Positions 48,986 to 61,949 of a stretch of 64,000 nt of DNA are shown in pieces. Numbering within the stretch: position 1 is the stretch's first letter; each line of letters starts with the position of its first letter. The notes beneath the pieces are model-generated. The model was not told the origin of the DNA, searched no databases, and worked only from the letters and a program-made list of their open reading frames with translations. The DNA comes from Ophioderma brevispina (lineage: Eukaryota; Echinodermata; Ophiuroidea; Amphilepidida; Ophiodermatidae), in the NCBI GenBank assembly GCA_023653785.1, contig JAMKCH010056932.1, positions 1 through 64,000 on the forward strand, given 5' to 3'. The translations under genes and the position numbers were made by a program.

Positions 48986-50194
48986 CCTCCTTAGAGAGTT
49001 TCAAGAGGTTGGGACTTTGTTTAAGAAAACTTCCTGGATTTCAGGCGGTGGGCCGCAGGAATTATGTCCAGACATAGGGTGCTTTACATAGATACTTGGC
49101 AGCTAAGCTCTTGCATGCTCGCTACGCTACGGACGGATGTCTGTGGTAAGAATTCCTGCTGGATGTTGAAAGTTTTCCGTGGTGTTGGACGGAGGTATCC
49201 TGTGATAAGCCGGCAGGAGGGGCCCATTTAACGCTGGATCAAAGCTTCTTGGCATGGGCTGATCTTTTCCCATACAGGGCAGGCATACTCTGCACCTGAG
49301 TAGCCACAGGGGCAAGTGCCGTCGATCTTAGGGTATCTTGTGCCAGGGAGTCTGTTTTCAGACATTGATTGATTGCTCGAGATCCATCTGAAATCCCCCC
49401 AACGTTATGACGGACGGACTACAGGTGAACAGCATCTCGCCTCTTTTATAAACTCAAATTATTGCACTAATCAGCCACCTTAGGAGGTCAACTTTTTGCC
49501 CAGGTCCAATCATTGTAATCAGGAAATGCTTTAATTTGCATTTCAACCATCGCAGTTAGCTCTCACTTTTAATTTATTTACGTTATAGCTTTAAAAATCA
49601 ATAAAATACATAGGACAAAATATGTGGCTTTTTGTCCCCGTGGCGCTTTGCAGAATAGAGGGGTCATTCTGTCACATCAAAATCTGTCCGTGGTGTCGGC
49701 CAGCGCCCGCGGCGGCGTCTGTCCGTCTCTCACCGCCTGAACCGTCAGATCCCCCGCCCCGTCTAATGTGTACGGGCCTGTTGCCACCACCTGTACTTAT
49801 ACAAGGCCTTATTCCGTCCGCATCTACTATTCACTAATTATCCTATTTCAAAATCGCGTGTGTTTGGTTGCAATTTCCTCAGCTCTACTAAACCTTATTC
49901 TAAAATATAATATAATTAAAAAAATATTCTCCTAGAGGAGGATTCAACCACGCCCTGGATTCAAAGACAACCCAGTAGAACACCGTACCTCTGCGACCTT
50001 AGTACCGCTACTTGCGCCCTATGGCAGCGGTCTGTAAAGGCCAAAGGTCATACTTTGTGATATTTCAAGCCTTTCCATTCTTGTTTTCCCTAAAATACTG
50101 TGCAACCTCTCTCTTACTAATTTTCCGCTCTTATTCCCCAGGAATACTGTGCAAAGGCTCTCGTAACATCTTCGCTGAATAAATCACCAACTAA

Positions 50195-50890
50195 ATTCCT
50201 TCCAGGGGATCCTAACACTCTTGTAAACTTGCAGTATTTAAATCCACCAGACTAAAGTATTGCATGGGGATCTAACAAGTTTACTTGCAGTACTTTTAAA
50301 TCCACCAACTAAAGTGACTTGCCAGGGGGGATCTTGGCAAGCTTTAACTGCATTATTTTAAAATCCACCACCTCAAGTACTTGCCAGGGGGATAAATCAA
50401 GCTTTAACTTGCGTATTTTAAATCCCACCACTAAAGTACTTGCAGGGGTGGTCCTAACACTTTAACTTGCAGTACTTTAACGCCACCATAAGTACTTGCA
50501 GGGGGTTATCTTGCAAGCTTACTTGCAAAGTATTTTAAAATCCACCAACTAAGTACTTGCCAGGGGGATAATGCAGCTTTAACGTGCAGTATTTAAAATC
50601 CACCACTAACATCTTCCCAGGGGGGATCATGCAGCTTTAAACTTGCAGTATTTAAATCCCCAACTAAAGTACGTGCCAGGGGGATAATGCAAGCTTTAAA
50701 CTTGCAGTTATTTAAATCCAACACGAAAGTACTTGCCCGTGATAATGCAAGCTTACACTTGTAGTATTTTTTAAATCCACCAATAAAGTACTTGCCAGGG
50801 GGTAATGCCGCTTTACTTGCGTACTTTAAATCCAAACAACCAAATCACTTGCCAGGGGAGAATGAAGTTTAACGTTGCAGTAATTTTTTA
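50195..50890. repeat. Tandem array, unit about 60 bp, about twelve noisy copies
   Basis: Units of the form AAGTACTTGCCAGGGGGAT, AATGCAAGCTTTAAACTTGC, AGTATTTTAAATCCACCA repeat every 55-63 bp from about 50195 to 50890. Differences among copies are largely one-base indels in homopolymers. Confidence 0.9.
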
Positions 50891-51919
50891 AAGTTATGAG
50901 GAGGTTAACCCGTCATAGTTTGCAAACAAAAAAAAATTTATGCAAAAAAAAATAATAATCCCATTTCTACCTTTCATAGAATGTAATCCTATCGATGCCG
51001 TTTGGATTTGATGAAATCGGCATACATTTCCGGAGATAACGGTCGATCAAAGTCAAACGGCGTAGCAAAAGTTGCTAAAAAAATTGGCGAGTTGCCTATA
51101 CTTTTGTCTAAAAAATCAGGGGTGATATATAGGGTTTTTTAAAAATAGTTATAGTAGAGAAATTTGGCTAGGTTATTTTAGCTAAAATATGTTGCAATAT
51201 TATTTTAATACATTTTTGCAACGATTTGGTCATGACAATAGCAGGTTGTGGCATTTACTTTTGTATTTTATTGTTTCCTCACCTGTTATATTTATAAAAT
51301 TTCCGTAAAATTAATTACTCATGAACAATACATCATTTTTTTTTTATCCATTCTTGTCCAATAAATAACTCGGCATACAAACTGAAATATAACAAAAATC
51401 TTGTATGGATATTTTAGCAGAATTAATCGTTCTGTATTTCTTTTCGCAATAAGCAAACTGTGTTTTACCTAACGCCAACCTACTAGGACGAAACATCGTA
51501 CAAGGCGTACCATTAACACAGAGCAAAGTACAAATCAATCTACAAACCATGTCGCCGATTTTAATTTGGGCTCTCAAGTGAATTTTGAATCAAAATTCCA
51601 TGATGGTCCGCTTCCCGGTTACCATGGCAACATAATCAAAAAATCCGGCTTCATGGTGTTATGCGTAATGAACCTATATCTCTGCCACTCAAATATGGTG
51701 CAAGTGCGAGTTTTCGTTAAACAATTCTGTTTGTTCCTGGTAAATCCATCAGGCTTATCGTCAGTTACCCATGGCACCTGAGTGAAACATTTTCGGAATT
51801 TGTTTTCCGAAAACTAAAGATTATGGGTAAAGAATTGTATACAAAACCATCATGCCACTCATGTTTGAGATGTCTAAAGTGGCATCGAAGTTCACCCCAA
51901 TAAGGGGTTACCCCCCCCC

Positions 51920-52280
51920 CCCCCCCCGATCGTCTTTGGACCCCCCCCCACCCCCCCCCCCGATTACCGGAAGTAATATCATTTTGATATCAGGTGAAAA
52001 TCCGTATTTTTCGCATTGTGGCCCTGAAATTTGAGCCCTCGAATCCATTTCATTCAAGATATAAAAAAAAACCGCCGTTTTAGTGGTTAACCAACTTTTA
52101 TAGCACATATTGGAATAGGGCTTTGTTGTCACATGCATTCTGCGTTTCTACCATAAAGACCGCAAGTTTGTTTCCCCACGGTACTGATGGGGTGTATGTG
52201 CACATGCCAGGCTTCCTCTGTATCATGGATAACACAATACACAGAAATCGGAACACCACCTTTAAATGAGTACCAATTCA
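51920..52280 (-). repeat. Dispersed repeat shared with 61.95-62.23 kb
   Basis: On the minus strand it reads CGGAACACC... CATACACCCCATCAGTACCG ... GCGGTCTTTATGGTAGAAAC ... GATATCAAAATGATATTACT, the same order as the + copy at 61950-62230. Long poly-C runs sit at its end (51910-51960). Confidence 0.7.
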
Positions 52281-53899
52281 TTATAAAGTCCCGATGATCG
52301 CTCAATGTTCTTCCACCATAACTGCTTTTAAACATTACAATTAACCTTTCTTTTCTTTGTTATGACAATCGTAGAATTGTAGCATTTACGAAATGAACCT
52401 TTGAATGAATTATCTGAGAAAACAAAATTTCGATAATAGCTGTCGCTATACCGTCTCTTTCCGTGCTTTGGGCCTGATGGGTGGGTCTGACGTGACCTGT
52501 CTCCTGAGTATCAACCAATCACGTACGTTAAATAAACTCACCCGAACATAGGCAATCACTGTCAAAGTGGCGACGGGACTCGCCAAGCAACCTAGCGATA
52601 GTACTGAGAGTCAATGTTTTGATCCATGATTATTGATTTGCCATCAAGCGAAACTTTGAAAACGAGACACAGAGGTTTATTCTCACCAAACTCTACAATA
52701 AGAACAATTACACTGAAAAATTTTTCCTAGAACCCCCTATAAAACAAAATGAAATTCTGCAAATGGGTGCTATCCTGTATTAAAGTGAGTAACGGTACTA
52801 ACCGGTCAATGATTCGTAGTAACTAAACGCACGCACCCCGGGGGTACTTCCACCAATGACCTACAGGGACGTGGCCACAGACTCGTCTCATTTTCAGCCT
52901 CTGGTATCGCAATGACCCCCCCTTTTTTCATGCCAATTTTGTATAAGCAATGGTCGTTTTTTTCAAATGGTGCTCAAATTTGGACAAATTAGTCAAATTT
53001 TCTTATTTTTTTTATTGTTTTCTAAAATTTTTGAAAAATTAGTCCACTTGCTTAAATCTGAAGCCAAAATATTCAAATTATGCTTAATTGCCAAAATTTT
53101 GAGGGAAAAAAATTGGCAAATTTGTGTTAATTGGTCCAAATTTGCATCTCTGGTATATCTTTGGGTCCCCCCCTCCTCCCTTGTTGGCAAAAAATGTGGT
53201 AATGTGATGTGTACCTACTTCCCAGCTCTCGGAGGCAGCTGTCCCTACCCAAACCAAACTTTGGTACCCCCCCCCCCCCCCCCCCGGCGCACGCACTGCA
53301 CTGGTTGAAATCAGTTTCGTAGGTCTTTCATCTTCTTCAACCAAAATGAGTGAAATTCCAATAGCCGATTCCGAATATTAAGATAAAATTAGGATCTGCA
53401 ACCGGGGATATTCCTCATCGATGCATCCGGTTGTGCGGAATTAAGAGTCCTACTAGCCAAAGTCCTAGGACTCTAGGTTTTCGGAGACTGGGCGTCCACA
53501 GGGTTTAGAACTGTGTGTCCTAGGACAAGAGCTTCTGAAACTAGTTAACATTACTTAGTTCGACCCGGACTCTGTATTTGGGGGAAAAAAAAACTCTCAA
53601 ATCGTTACAAAACTATCACACAATTCACGGTCCTCGCCATAAGCTTCCTATGACTCTGTTTGCTATGACGCAAAGTCCTATGACCCTGTGGTACTGTGAG
53701 GTAGCGTCAGGACCCTAATCTGTGCTGGGCAATCCAGACCCAGTAGTGATGCAGTGTCCACTCCCAGGACCCAAACGTGCTGTGTAGTCCTAGGACCCTG
53801 AGGTCCTATGATGTAGCGGCGTCCCAATGGGACATACAGCCATGCTAACTCATACTGTTAATCAAGGTCCTTTGTTAACTTAAGCGCGCCGACTCCGAG

Positions 53900-54035
53900 C
53901 AGTCGCTGTGGCGTAGTGTGCAAGACCTTCAGACGACAAGATGCATCGAATAATATAGAGTGTATTTGTGTAATGTTAGTCATGTATTCGGTGATTAGGT
54001 TCGAGTCCCTGTATAACCGCTTTAAATAGTCGGTT
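53900..54035 (+). mobile_element. tRNA-like SINE fragment
   Basis: GTGGCGTAGTGTGCAAGACC resembles a D-arm/A-box and TTAGGTTCGAGTCCC a B-box about 90 bp later, too far apart for a normal tRNA. The AT-rich tail follows. Better a SINE or a pseudo-tRNA than a gene. Confidence 0.4.
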
Positions 54036-55980
54036 TTTAAGTTTTTTTTATTATTTTTAAAAAACTTTCTTTTCTTAAATGAGAAGGCCGACTCAGAGAT
54101 TTCCTGTTCATAATAAATCACTGTGTGAAATAACTGTGCTCACATCGAGCCTTCATATAGAAAATCACACCTTTGTTATAAAATCCGGATTTGTTATACA
54201 CGGTACCTATGTCCTGTAGGCCGATACGTTGCATAAATAATGTTTTAGTGCATCAAACGAAAAAATCTTTAGTTCTATCTCAAAAACTTTGCATTTAGTA
54301 TTTTAGGTGACATCTTTATTTAGTACCATTTTTTTACTTACTACACAAAAAATATTTGAAATCAGCCTTTAATATTTATTTACGTTAATTTATTGCTTTT
54401 CTTTATTTTTATTTTATTCGTAGTTTATTACTTCTCTTTTTTTAAATTTATTTTTATTACTTGTCCTTTCCATTGTTTCAACTATGTTAAAGGTTTTTAA
54501 AATTTTGATATTTAAACATTTGGTATTTATAGAGCATGTTTGTAATATTTGTTTTATGTACAGAGGCAGTTTTACAACAATTGTGGAAAGATGAAGATAT
54601 TAATATATGAATATGTTTTTTGTAATGTTTTAAACACAGTTTGCGAGATACCACTAATAATCGTTCTGTAAACAGCGATTTAACGTCATTGGTATGGACA
54701 AAATAGTTATAATACGATAGTAAACGCACATATGTGGAAATGTAAACAGTGGCCGTTGATTTCTAAAAACTGTATTCATAAAATGAATCACCCATTAACA
54801 TCTGTGCATGTTCAAATATTAATGAATACTTTAACATGATAAATATTAACATTTTTTAGTGTTAAAAAAATAAATCAAAATAGTAAGTAAACGCTGTTAC
54901 CAACTGCTTTCTCCACAAAAACCTGCCTGTGTAGCGTAAACTATAACTTAGAGTGTGGGGCCTGAGAACGTTTCGATCTAGGTAAGCAGTATCTTCAATC
55001 AGGCAAACACCATTAATACAATTGCGTTATTGTTTACGTGCTTGCTGCTAATCTATTCTAGGTTATGTTAATTAGCCATTGTTTTTGCAGTGTATTTATC
55101 ATAGCCTCGCATGTGACAAATGCTAGACAGTGTAGATGAAAACATATAGGAGATCACATGTAATACTATAACTAGGCGGCATAAGGCTCACTATTTTGGT
55201 TGTCTAGGGGCAGCACCGCTTTCTTCCTTGGCATCTGGAAAACTGCTGTAAAAGTGTGATAATGCATTAAGTTATTTTTCCGAAGTAATGTAATTTCAAT
55301 GAATTGGCAATTGTGAAACTGTTATGTTTTATCCAATTATTGCTATCGTACAGCAGATTTGAGGCAGTTTTATTTCGTGCTCATTAATTACACTCGATGG
55401 CCAATGCACTATCAGCTGTATCGACTATTGAGCATTTCTTTCTGGTCCAATTTTGATGACTTATAAACGTAAAATCTGGTTTAGTGTGTGAAATTTACTT
55501 GTACTTTGTGTGGATATTTGTAATTTCCTCTATTAAATTTTATAGAAACATGGCCAAAGTTGCCAGTTAACAGACTACTGTTTTGTGAGGTCGTAATTGC
55601 ATAAAACCTTAGCTTATATACACCACCACTAAATTTGTGAAAACATGACTTTTTATTATAAGAGCCAAACCTGTTAATAGCCCAATCTTCTAAAGAAATG
55701 GTTGTTCAAAAAAAAATACTTCTACATATGACCTCAAGCATAAAACTTGAGAGCGAGAAAAAATGGACACGATTGCACCAGCCATTTTGCATCTTTAAGT
55801 AACACAAATCTCAACATATGTAGTAATAAACCACTAGAGCATTATTTTCGAGTGGTTTTTCTTTGTTTTCGCGTAAAATTATATTCGCGAATGCACGCTT
55901 AGCTCGAATTTGAATATGCATGCGTGCATTATGACCCGATTTGAATATGCATGCGGGCATTATCAGGGGGTGCATCATAA

Positions 55981-56020
55981 GGCGTGCATTATTAAACAAT
56001 AGAATTTAATAATGCACGCC
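55981..56020. repeat. Perfect 16-bp inverted repeat with 8-bp loop
   Basis: GGCGTGCATTATTAAA and TTTAATAATGCACGCC face each other. The surrounding 55.9-kb DNA holds further GCATGCGTGCATTATGA-like phrases, so it is probably part of a MITE. Confidence 0.8.
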
Positions 56021-56699
56021 AGCAAGCATGCTTTTACTTCCCCCTCAAGTGAAAGCGCTTGAACAGTTCACTTGCCATGGTAATGCAATAATACCAAGGC
56101 CAGAACGTTCATTACCACAACCTCCCAGGTTATGTGGCTTTACGAACAGGGAAAGAATCAGATTGACACTCACTACAGAGTATATACCTTAAAATAGAAA
56201 TCTTATTTCTATGGTGTTAAAAAACAAGCAACTCTAACGGCAATAGGTCCTACAATTATCTATTTAAAATCTGCGGTGTTAATAACCCCGATTTGACCTA
56301 TACAATAGATGCGATACATCAAGAACTTAATGAATAATTATCGGCATGTAAATCAACTGCGCTTATTCATCCAAATCCGATTGCTGAAGTAAGTATTGAC
56401 TAATGCGTAATCGCTACGTTCCATTGTAATCCTTGCAATTATGTCAAAAGCTAACCTATTATTGAGCTGGTAACTCATCGAAGTTTCAATCAATACTACA
56501 TTGTATAACTTTTCACACTTTCTCTCCAAATGCTTGCTACTTTATGCAAGTCAACCCAGTGTTGCGGAAAGTTCGTAGAACTACAATATTTCTAGTTATA
56601 ATTTTTTTAAAGTAATCCAAAATATGTCAGAAAGAGAGTTATTAATATTGTATTTATGTTTTGATGGTGCATAAAATAATGCTTATGTGGTTTATGACA

Positions 56700-56902
56700 G
56701 ATAAGGCATTAGTGGAGTGCATTCGGAGATATAATTGCATGCTTGGAGGCATTAATAAAGTAATATATGGATAAACGGGGCCACTGTGAGCACTCGCGCT
56801 AAAGCGCTCGTGCTCACAGTGGCCCAGCTAATGCATATGGTAATTTATAATGCATCCAAGCATGCAATTATATCCCCGAATGCACTCCACTAATGCCTTA
56901 TC
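56700..56902. mobile_element. Palindromic (foldback) MITE of about 200 bp
   Basis: The left arm ATAAGGCATTAGTGGAGTGC, then ATATAATTGCATGCTTGG is mirrored on the right. At the centre GGGCCACTGTGAGCAC and GTGCTCACAGTGGCCC form a second perfect inverted pair around an AGCGCTT-like core. Almost the whole element can pair with itself. Confidence 0.85.
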
Positions 56903-57449
56903 CTATACTTAGAACGGCAAATTTTCATCAGCCTAAATTTACTACAATGATCATTATCATCGGTCAATTTGCTATAGTTACATTTGGATGGTTTCAAAAA
57001 CAATATAGACATACTATAATGATGTTTATTACGGTTATCCCATTTACTGACTGAAAATAGTGGCACGCGCAAAATGATAAAAAAGGGTAGGATACATGCA
57101 CTCTTAATTATTTTCCAACTATTAAGCTCTCATCTACGTTTTTAAAATATTATTAAGGTTTGACAAAAGAGATGTGTTGACGTCAATTCCATTTTTGACC
57201 AATCCAACTTGGTTCAATCTCTTTTGGCACATCCTTAGTTGGTCCATGTGGCCATTTTCTCCATTTTTTTAACCACTTCCTCTATGGGCAATGGCAGTTT
57301 ATGACATATTAAAAAACTTCGTCCGTACTCGTTTGACTATAATTATTCAATACCAATTGATCCCAATGAACTACTTGACCATTTAGCCAATTTTTCCATG
57401 TTCCTAATAACGATTGCCTTGTTCACGTCAAGTCGAGTGGGGTCTAAAA

Positions 57450-59160
57450 TCGTGATGGCTTTATGTACTCTCCGTCCAGCATGCAGGAGTTTTCATTCCA
57501 TCCTCTTCCTGTCGGGTTCTGTCATACGTGTAGGATGTCTATGTAAGGGAGCGTTATAATAAATAACAAATTATATCTATTTGGAAGTCAATGAGACTAA
57601 CATGTCACTGCCTCTAGATCAGTGGCTTTCTTTCTCTTAGTTTGGTTGACAAGTTGCAGAACTGGCGTATAATTCCTGTGATGGATGTGATGTTGACCAT
57701 TGGTTGTTTTTTGATGTTTGAATTTTTTGATTTTTTGAAGGAGGCCAGCTCTTACCATCCTAGTGAAGGTGCTATCTGGAAGGTGCCATTCTGATTTTCG
57801 TTTAACTTGAGACGCAGACCTCGAAGTTCACAGCCATAAAATATCCAATGATTTCAACAGTTGAAAAAAAGACAATCTTTTCAACTTCCGTCCTGGGATC
57901 CCCCCCACCCCGGACAGTTAGGGCAAGGTCATCATGTGAAAATCGAGGATCTGTAGTTTATGCAAAAATCATCTTACTATCCTCCTCTTTGGTTGAAAGC
58001 CAAGTTCTTCCTCTTTCCATATGGGTATTCAAGAACGTAATCAGAGGATGATGTCAGAATGTCCCAAATATATGCATTTTGCTTTTATAATTGAAACTTT
58101 CCAGCGTAGATACCTTTTAGGGTCACGAAGGGGACTGCAACAGCAATAGTTCCAGGAGTGAATGTGCATTTATGACGGATAATTGAGTTGTTATTTTCAA
58201 GTCAAACGTCATTCGATAAGGAAAATAAGTTAATGCCGTATTAGAATACAAGGTCTATTATTATTGTACTATCGACTGACCAGTGCCAGACATAAGGCAG
58301 CTTTCAAATACACAGAATTCAGTGGTGATTAACTAAGTAGTTACATGTGATTGTGGGGCTTTCTGCTCTGGAGCGTAATCAATAAAAGTAATTTCACATA
58401 GGCTAATTTCCCCATAGGTGTAATCACTTTTGCTTTTGTTTGATGATGACATTCACAATTATGTCTGTGAGACTTAGCATACTTTTCATCATTACCTTCA
58501 AGGGTTGTGATTAGGAATTAAGGTAATATGGAACAAGATGCCCGTTGCAACAAATAAGAATAATGCCGTCTAGATCTTCACACGCTTCAATCTTCAGGGG
58601 ATGCAATCATCCCCACATGTCTTTTCTTCTACCTGTCCTAGAGACTCTTTGCCGTCTTGTACTTCCTCTAGTTTAGAATGGGGCACAACTATCTTGTATT
58701 GGATTTATAGGCAATATAGTTGGGATCATTTTCATCGGCAGCATTCGGGGATTTCTCAAGAAGACCTTTAAATGGCTGTACCAGTGTAAGCTTTTCTATT
58801 GGGTCTCCTTAAGCTGGCCTTTCCTTGAAGTTTTGCTAGTTTCTGACCATTATTGCTTTTGCGCTGTGCTTGCTCTTCTACATTTAATCTGTTGTTGAGT
58901 TCATCCTCTGAGACCTTGATTTATGTATCTTCCTCTTAGGAAGCTATCTCACATCGGATGGGGGACGCCACAAGAATTATTGTAATCTTCAATTGGTTTT
59001 TTGCCTGTTCGTTGCAAAAACCAAGCCCAACTGGAATAAAGGTAGATTTTAGGCGCTCTTGAAGTGATGGATGGGGGATGTTGTCATAAAGTCCGCGCAA
59101 GGGAGCGAAATTGTAAATTTCTATAGACACAGTGTAGACATTAAAAAAAGGTTAGGAATA
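57450..59160 (-). pseudogene. Decayed coding region of unknown family
   Basis: Reading the minus strand from high to low coordinate, protein-like stretches follow one another in shifting frames: SIEIYNFAPLRGLYDNIPHP and LQERLKSTFIPVGLGF (59130-59010), SEDELNNRLNVEEQAQRKSN (about 58910-58850), NAADENDPNYIAYKSN (about 58740-58690), PHSKLEEVQDGKES (about 58670-58630), WLSTKEEDSK (about 58000), WIFYGCELRGLRLKLNENQ (about 57840-57785) and LPDSTFTRMVRAGLLQKIKK (about 57775-57720). Frameshifts and stops separate them. I recognise no family. The length and order suggest a single old coding sequence, perhaps from a mobile element, antisense in the Calx-beta intron. Confidence 0.4.
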
Positions 59161-59765
59161 TCAGGATTTTCATGCGGTTTTTTTGGCTCTATGGGTGGAT
59201 TGGAATTCCCATCATGAAATCCAGAAAGTGATGGGAATTCTATCATGAAATCAAAGGTGCATAGACTTCCAACAATGGAATCGTAAAAAATATGTACCAA
59301 TATTCCAATTATGCTTTAAAAGATGTACTGAATAATAATTGAGTAAGTTAGTAGCTAACCCAAGATGACCTTGGGAATTCCCATGACTTTACTTACCCAC
59401 TGAAAAAGATCCCATTTCCCGAAGAATACTATCACTTAGTAAGCTGTTTCCCTTCTTCTCAGTTGGTCCACAAACACAAAAAATGATGATTGAAAAAAAA
59501 TGCCATCGTCCCACAGTTCCCACACGATTGTCAAAAAAGCTTGGGAATCTTCATAATTATTTCGAATTTGAAATTGTCATGGGGGTGGGTGGACAGTTCC
59601 TAGAATAGCCTATTTGACCACCCAAATTGTCACCACTTTAAAACTGCAGATTCATGTAACGTGCGCACCATGATGCCCAAATGTAATTATGAATGTTACG
59701 ATAGTATCACAAACAATAATTTCAAATGCCTTTAAAGAGAATAATACCACATTAATAATTACTCC

Positions 59766-59920
59766 ATATGGCGTATAAAAAGGGGATCGCTCTGGTAAAA
59801 AAGAGTTAAAATTTACTCGAAATGGGGGAAAACTAACTCAAAATAGAGTGAAATTACTTCCATTAGAGTAAGATGTGACTCCTTTTACAGAGCGATCCCA
59901 ATTTTTTACTCCATATTTTT
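59766..59920. mobile_element. MITE (about 155 bp)
   Basis: ATGGCGTATAAAAAGGGGAT with CGCTCTGGTAAAA at the left is mirrored by TTTTACAGAGCGATCCCAAT and TTTTTTACTCCAT at the right. The interior carries AGAGTTAAAATTTACTC-like motifs shared with 46.8-47.2 kb. Confidence 0.7.
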
Positions 59921-60002
59921 TAAATATTTTAATTGTGTGTCATTCAAGCAGACACTCATTGTTTCTGTGATACTTGTATTGAAAACCCGCCTTGCATGGT
60001 GA

Positions 60003-60520
60003 CACCCACAATTATTAGACACCGTCCCCGGACCCGCCAAAATTTAGTGACGCTGAGATTTGTGTATGTAATAAACTTCAGAGTCCCTCTATTACAATGT
60101 CTAGGACTCTTCCTGTATTACCTGTAGTCCATTGGACAGGGCGTGTCATTATCGATAGTCTATAGGACCACTGAGAATCAAAACCTTGGTGTCTATAGGA
60201 CCACTAATTTTAAAAACATATAGTCCTAGAACTGTGAAATTTCAGCTGTAGGGACTCCACACAATTAGTGTCCCACAGTCCCCGACCTCCAAATTTAGGG
60301 ACGGTGAGATTTTTGTAATGTAAAAAATTCAGAGTCCACATTTCAAATGTCCTAAGGACCTCTTCCTTATTACCTATAGTCCACGGGACCCACTTCGTGT
60401 TATACCGATGGTCCCTAGGACATTGAAAATCAAAATTAGTGTCTTTATAGGACTCCTAATTTAAAAAAATATGTTCCTAGGACTGTGAAACTCAAAACAT
60501 AGTGTCCGACGGACTCTAAA
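60003..60520. repeat. Tandem duplication of a roughly 255-bp unit
   Basis: CACCGTCCCCGGACC/CACAGTCCCCGACC, GTAATNNAAAATTCAGAGTCC and ACCTATAGTCCA-type phrases recur at a spacing of about 256 bp. Both units contain several TCCTAGGAC-like palindromes, which also occur at 53450-53800. Confidence 0.75.
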
Positions 60521-61277
60521 ATGCTAGGACTGGCTCGCTCGTGACACCGGGTAGAGCTAGCCGGGGTAGGCCTATTTCCCGGCGAGGACACCGGTGACGG
60601 TCAGGGCCCAAGGTTGATGCATGCCCCGTTAGCAGCCGTAGAGTTTTTTTTTTCATAATGAACCCGTCGTAGTGGAAGAAGACAGAAGAATATGTGGTGC
60701 AATTGATGAAAATCAGTTAGAAAAAACAATTTTGGATTGATAAGTTGAGTATTCTTTCTGAAATAAGCGTGTAAAATATAATAAGGAAACATTGCTCGAC
60801 ATCATTGTTACGGATAAAGCAAGGAGGTGAATAAAGCTAGTCTACGCTGGCCGGGTCAACTTGCGTACACCCTTAGCCTTGCGAATCCCCTCGCGACTAG
60901 CATCTACTGCAGCCTCCAACAACGTAGAGGCTCGCTCCTTTCCCTCGGCTTATATAGTCGTTTGCTTGTTTTTGATTGTTTTGCTTGCAGGTCGATAGCG
61001 CGCATGTCCGTATGTCCGTGTGTGTGTTCCAGTTTGGTTAGGTTTTCGTTTTTCACATCTCCTTCGAAAAGTTTAAGTCCAACTTACACCAGACTTGGAG
61101 TTAAGGTGCATTAGGGGTTCCTTCATGTGTGGGTAATGTCAAAGGTCATGGACCAAGGTCAGTCAAAGGTCATCTGAGGTCATGTTGCAGACTGCCATCT
61201 TGCCAGGAGGGTGATGCAAGTTTACTTGCAGTATGTTTTACTAATTACTCTATGTTCCATTTCATATTATTAACTAG

Positions 61278-61511
61278 GAGCAACAACTGTAGAAGACACA
61301 GCAGACAGTGATGATTATGTACCATTTGACACCCGTGTAATTAATTTTGTACCAACGCAAAGTACTTCAGAATTTACAGTGACTATTGAAAACGATGAAG
61401 AGAGGGAAGGTGACGAGTCCTTTTATGTGGAGTTGTCTTTACCAAGTAATGGTGTTGTGATAGAACCTTGGAAAGCCAAAATCACCATTGAATCAAATGA
61501 TAGACCAGCAG
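61278..61511 (+). CDS. Calx-beta exon 11 (3' half-domain)
   Basis: Acceptor TATTATTAACTAG, donor CAGCAG|GTAAAT, 234 bp, phase 1 both ends. It encodes TTVEDTADSDDYVPF, then ENDEEREGDESFYVELSL and ends KITIESNDRPA. This is the most membrane-proximal repeat. The acidic end is degraded to SND. No 5' half-domain was found anywhere between 30.86 and 61.28 kb, so either it escaped detection or the intron of about 30 kb really joins two 3' halves. Confidence 0.92.
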
Positions 61512-61949
61512 GTAAATAAAGCAATAGTAGTAGTATACATGTAGTGCTTGATGTCCTTTGACACCGTGAGTTGGTACACTTACAAGTATTGAATAATACT
61601 AATGTGCAAAATAAATGGGTTCAAAATAATGACGAGTATTTTCAGTTTCAGTTTCAGTTTATTTTCACCAAACATAACATAAAAAATACAAAGCATTTAA
61701 CGAAATCGATGGTGGGGAGAACCATAAGAGAGCGCAGCTCGAAATATATGGTCACCCAAAAATTACAGCTTTAATTAATAATATAATACCTAAACTACAG
61801 TGACATGACAACTACAAACAAAGGACAGGACAGTATGAGTGTGAAACAGGACTAGACAGGACAAGAGTAGACGTAAAAGCGTGCAGGCAGTGCGATGACA
61901 TCAATTCAGATATGGCAAATGATAACAGGATGTGTTTACAAATTAAAGG

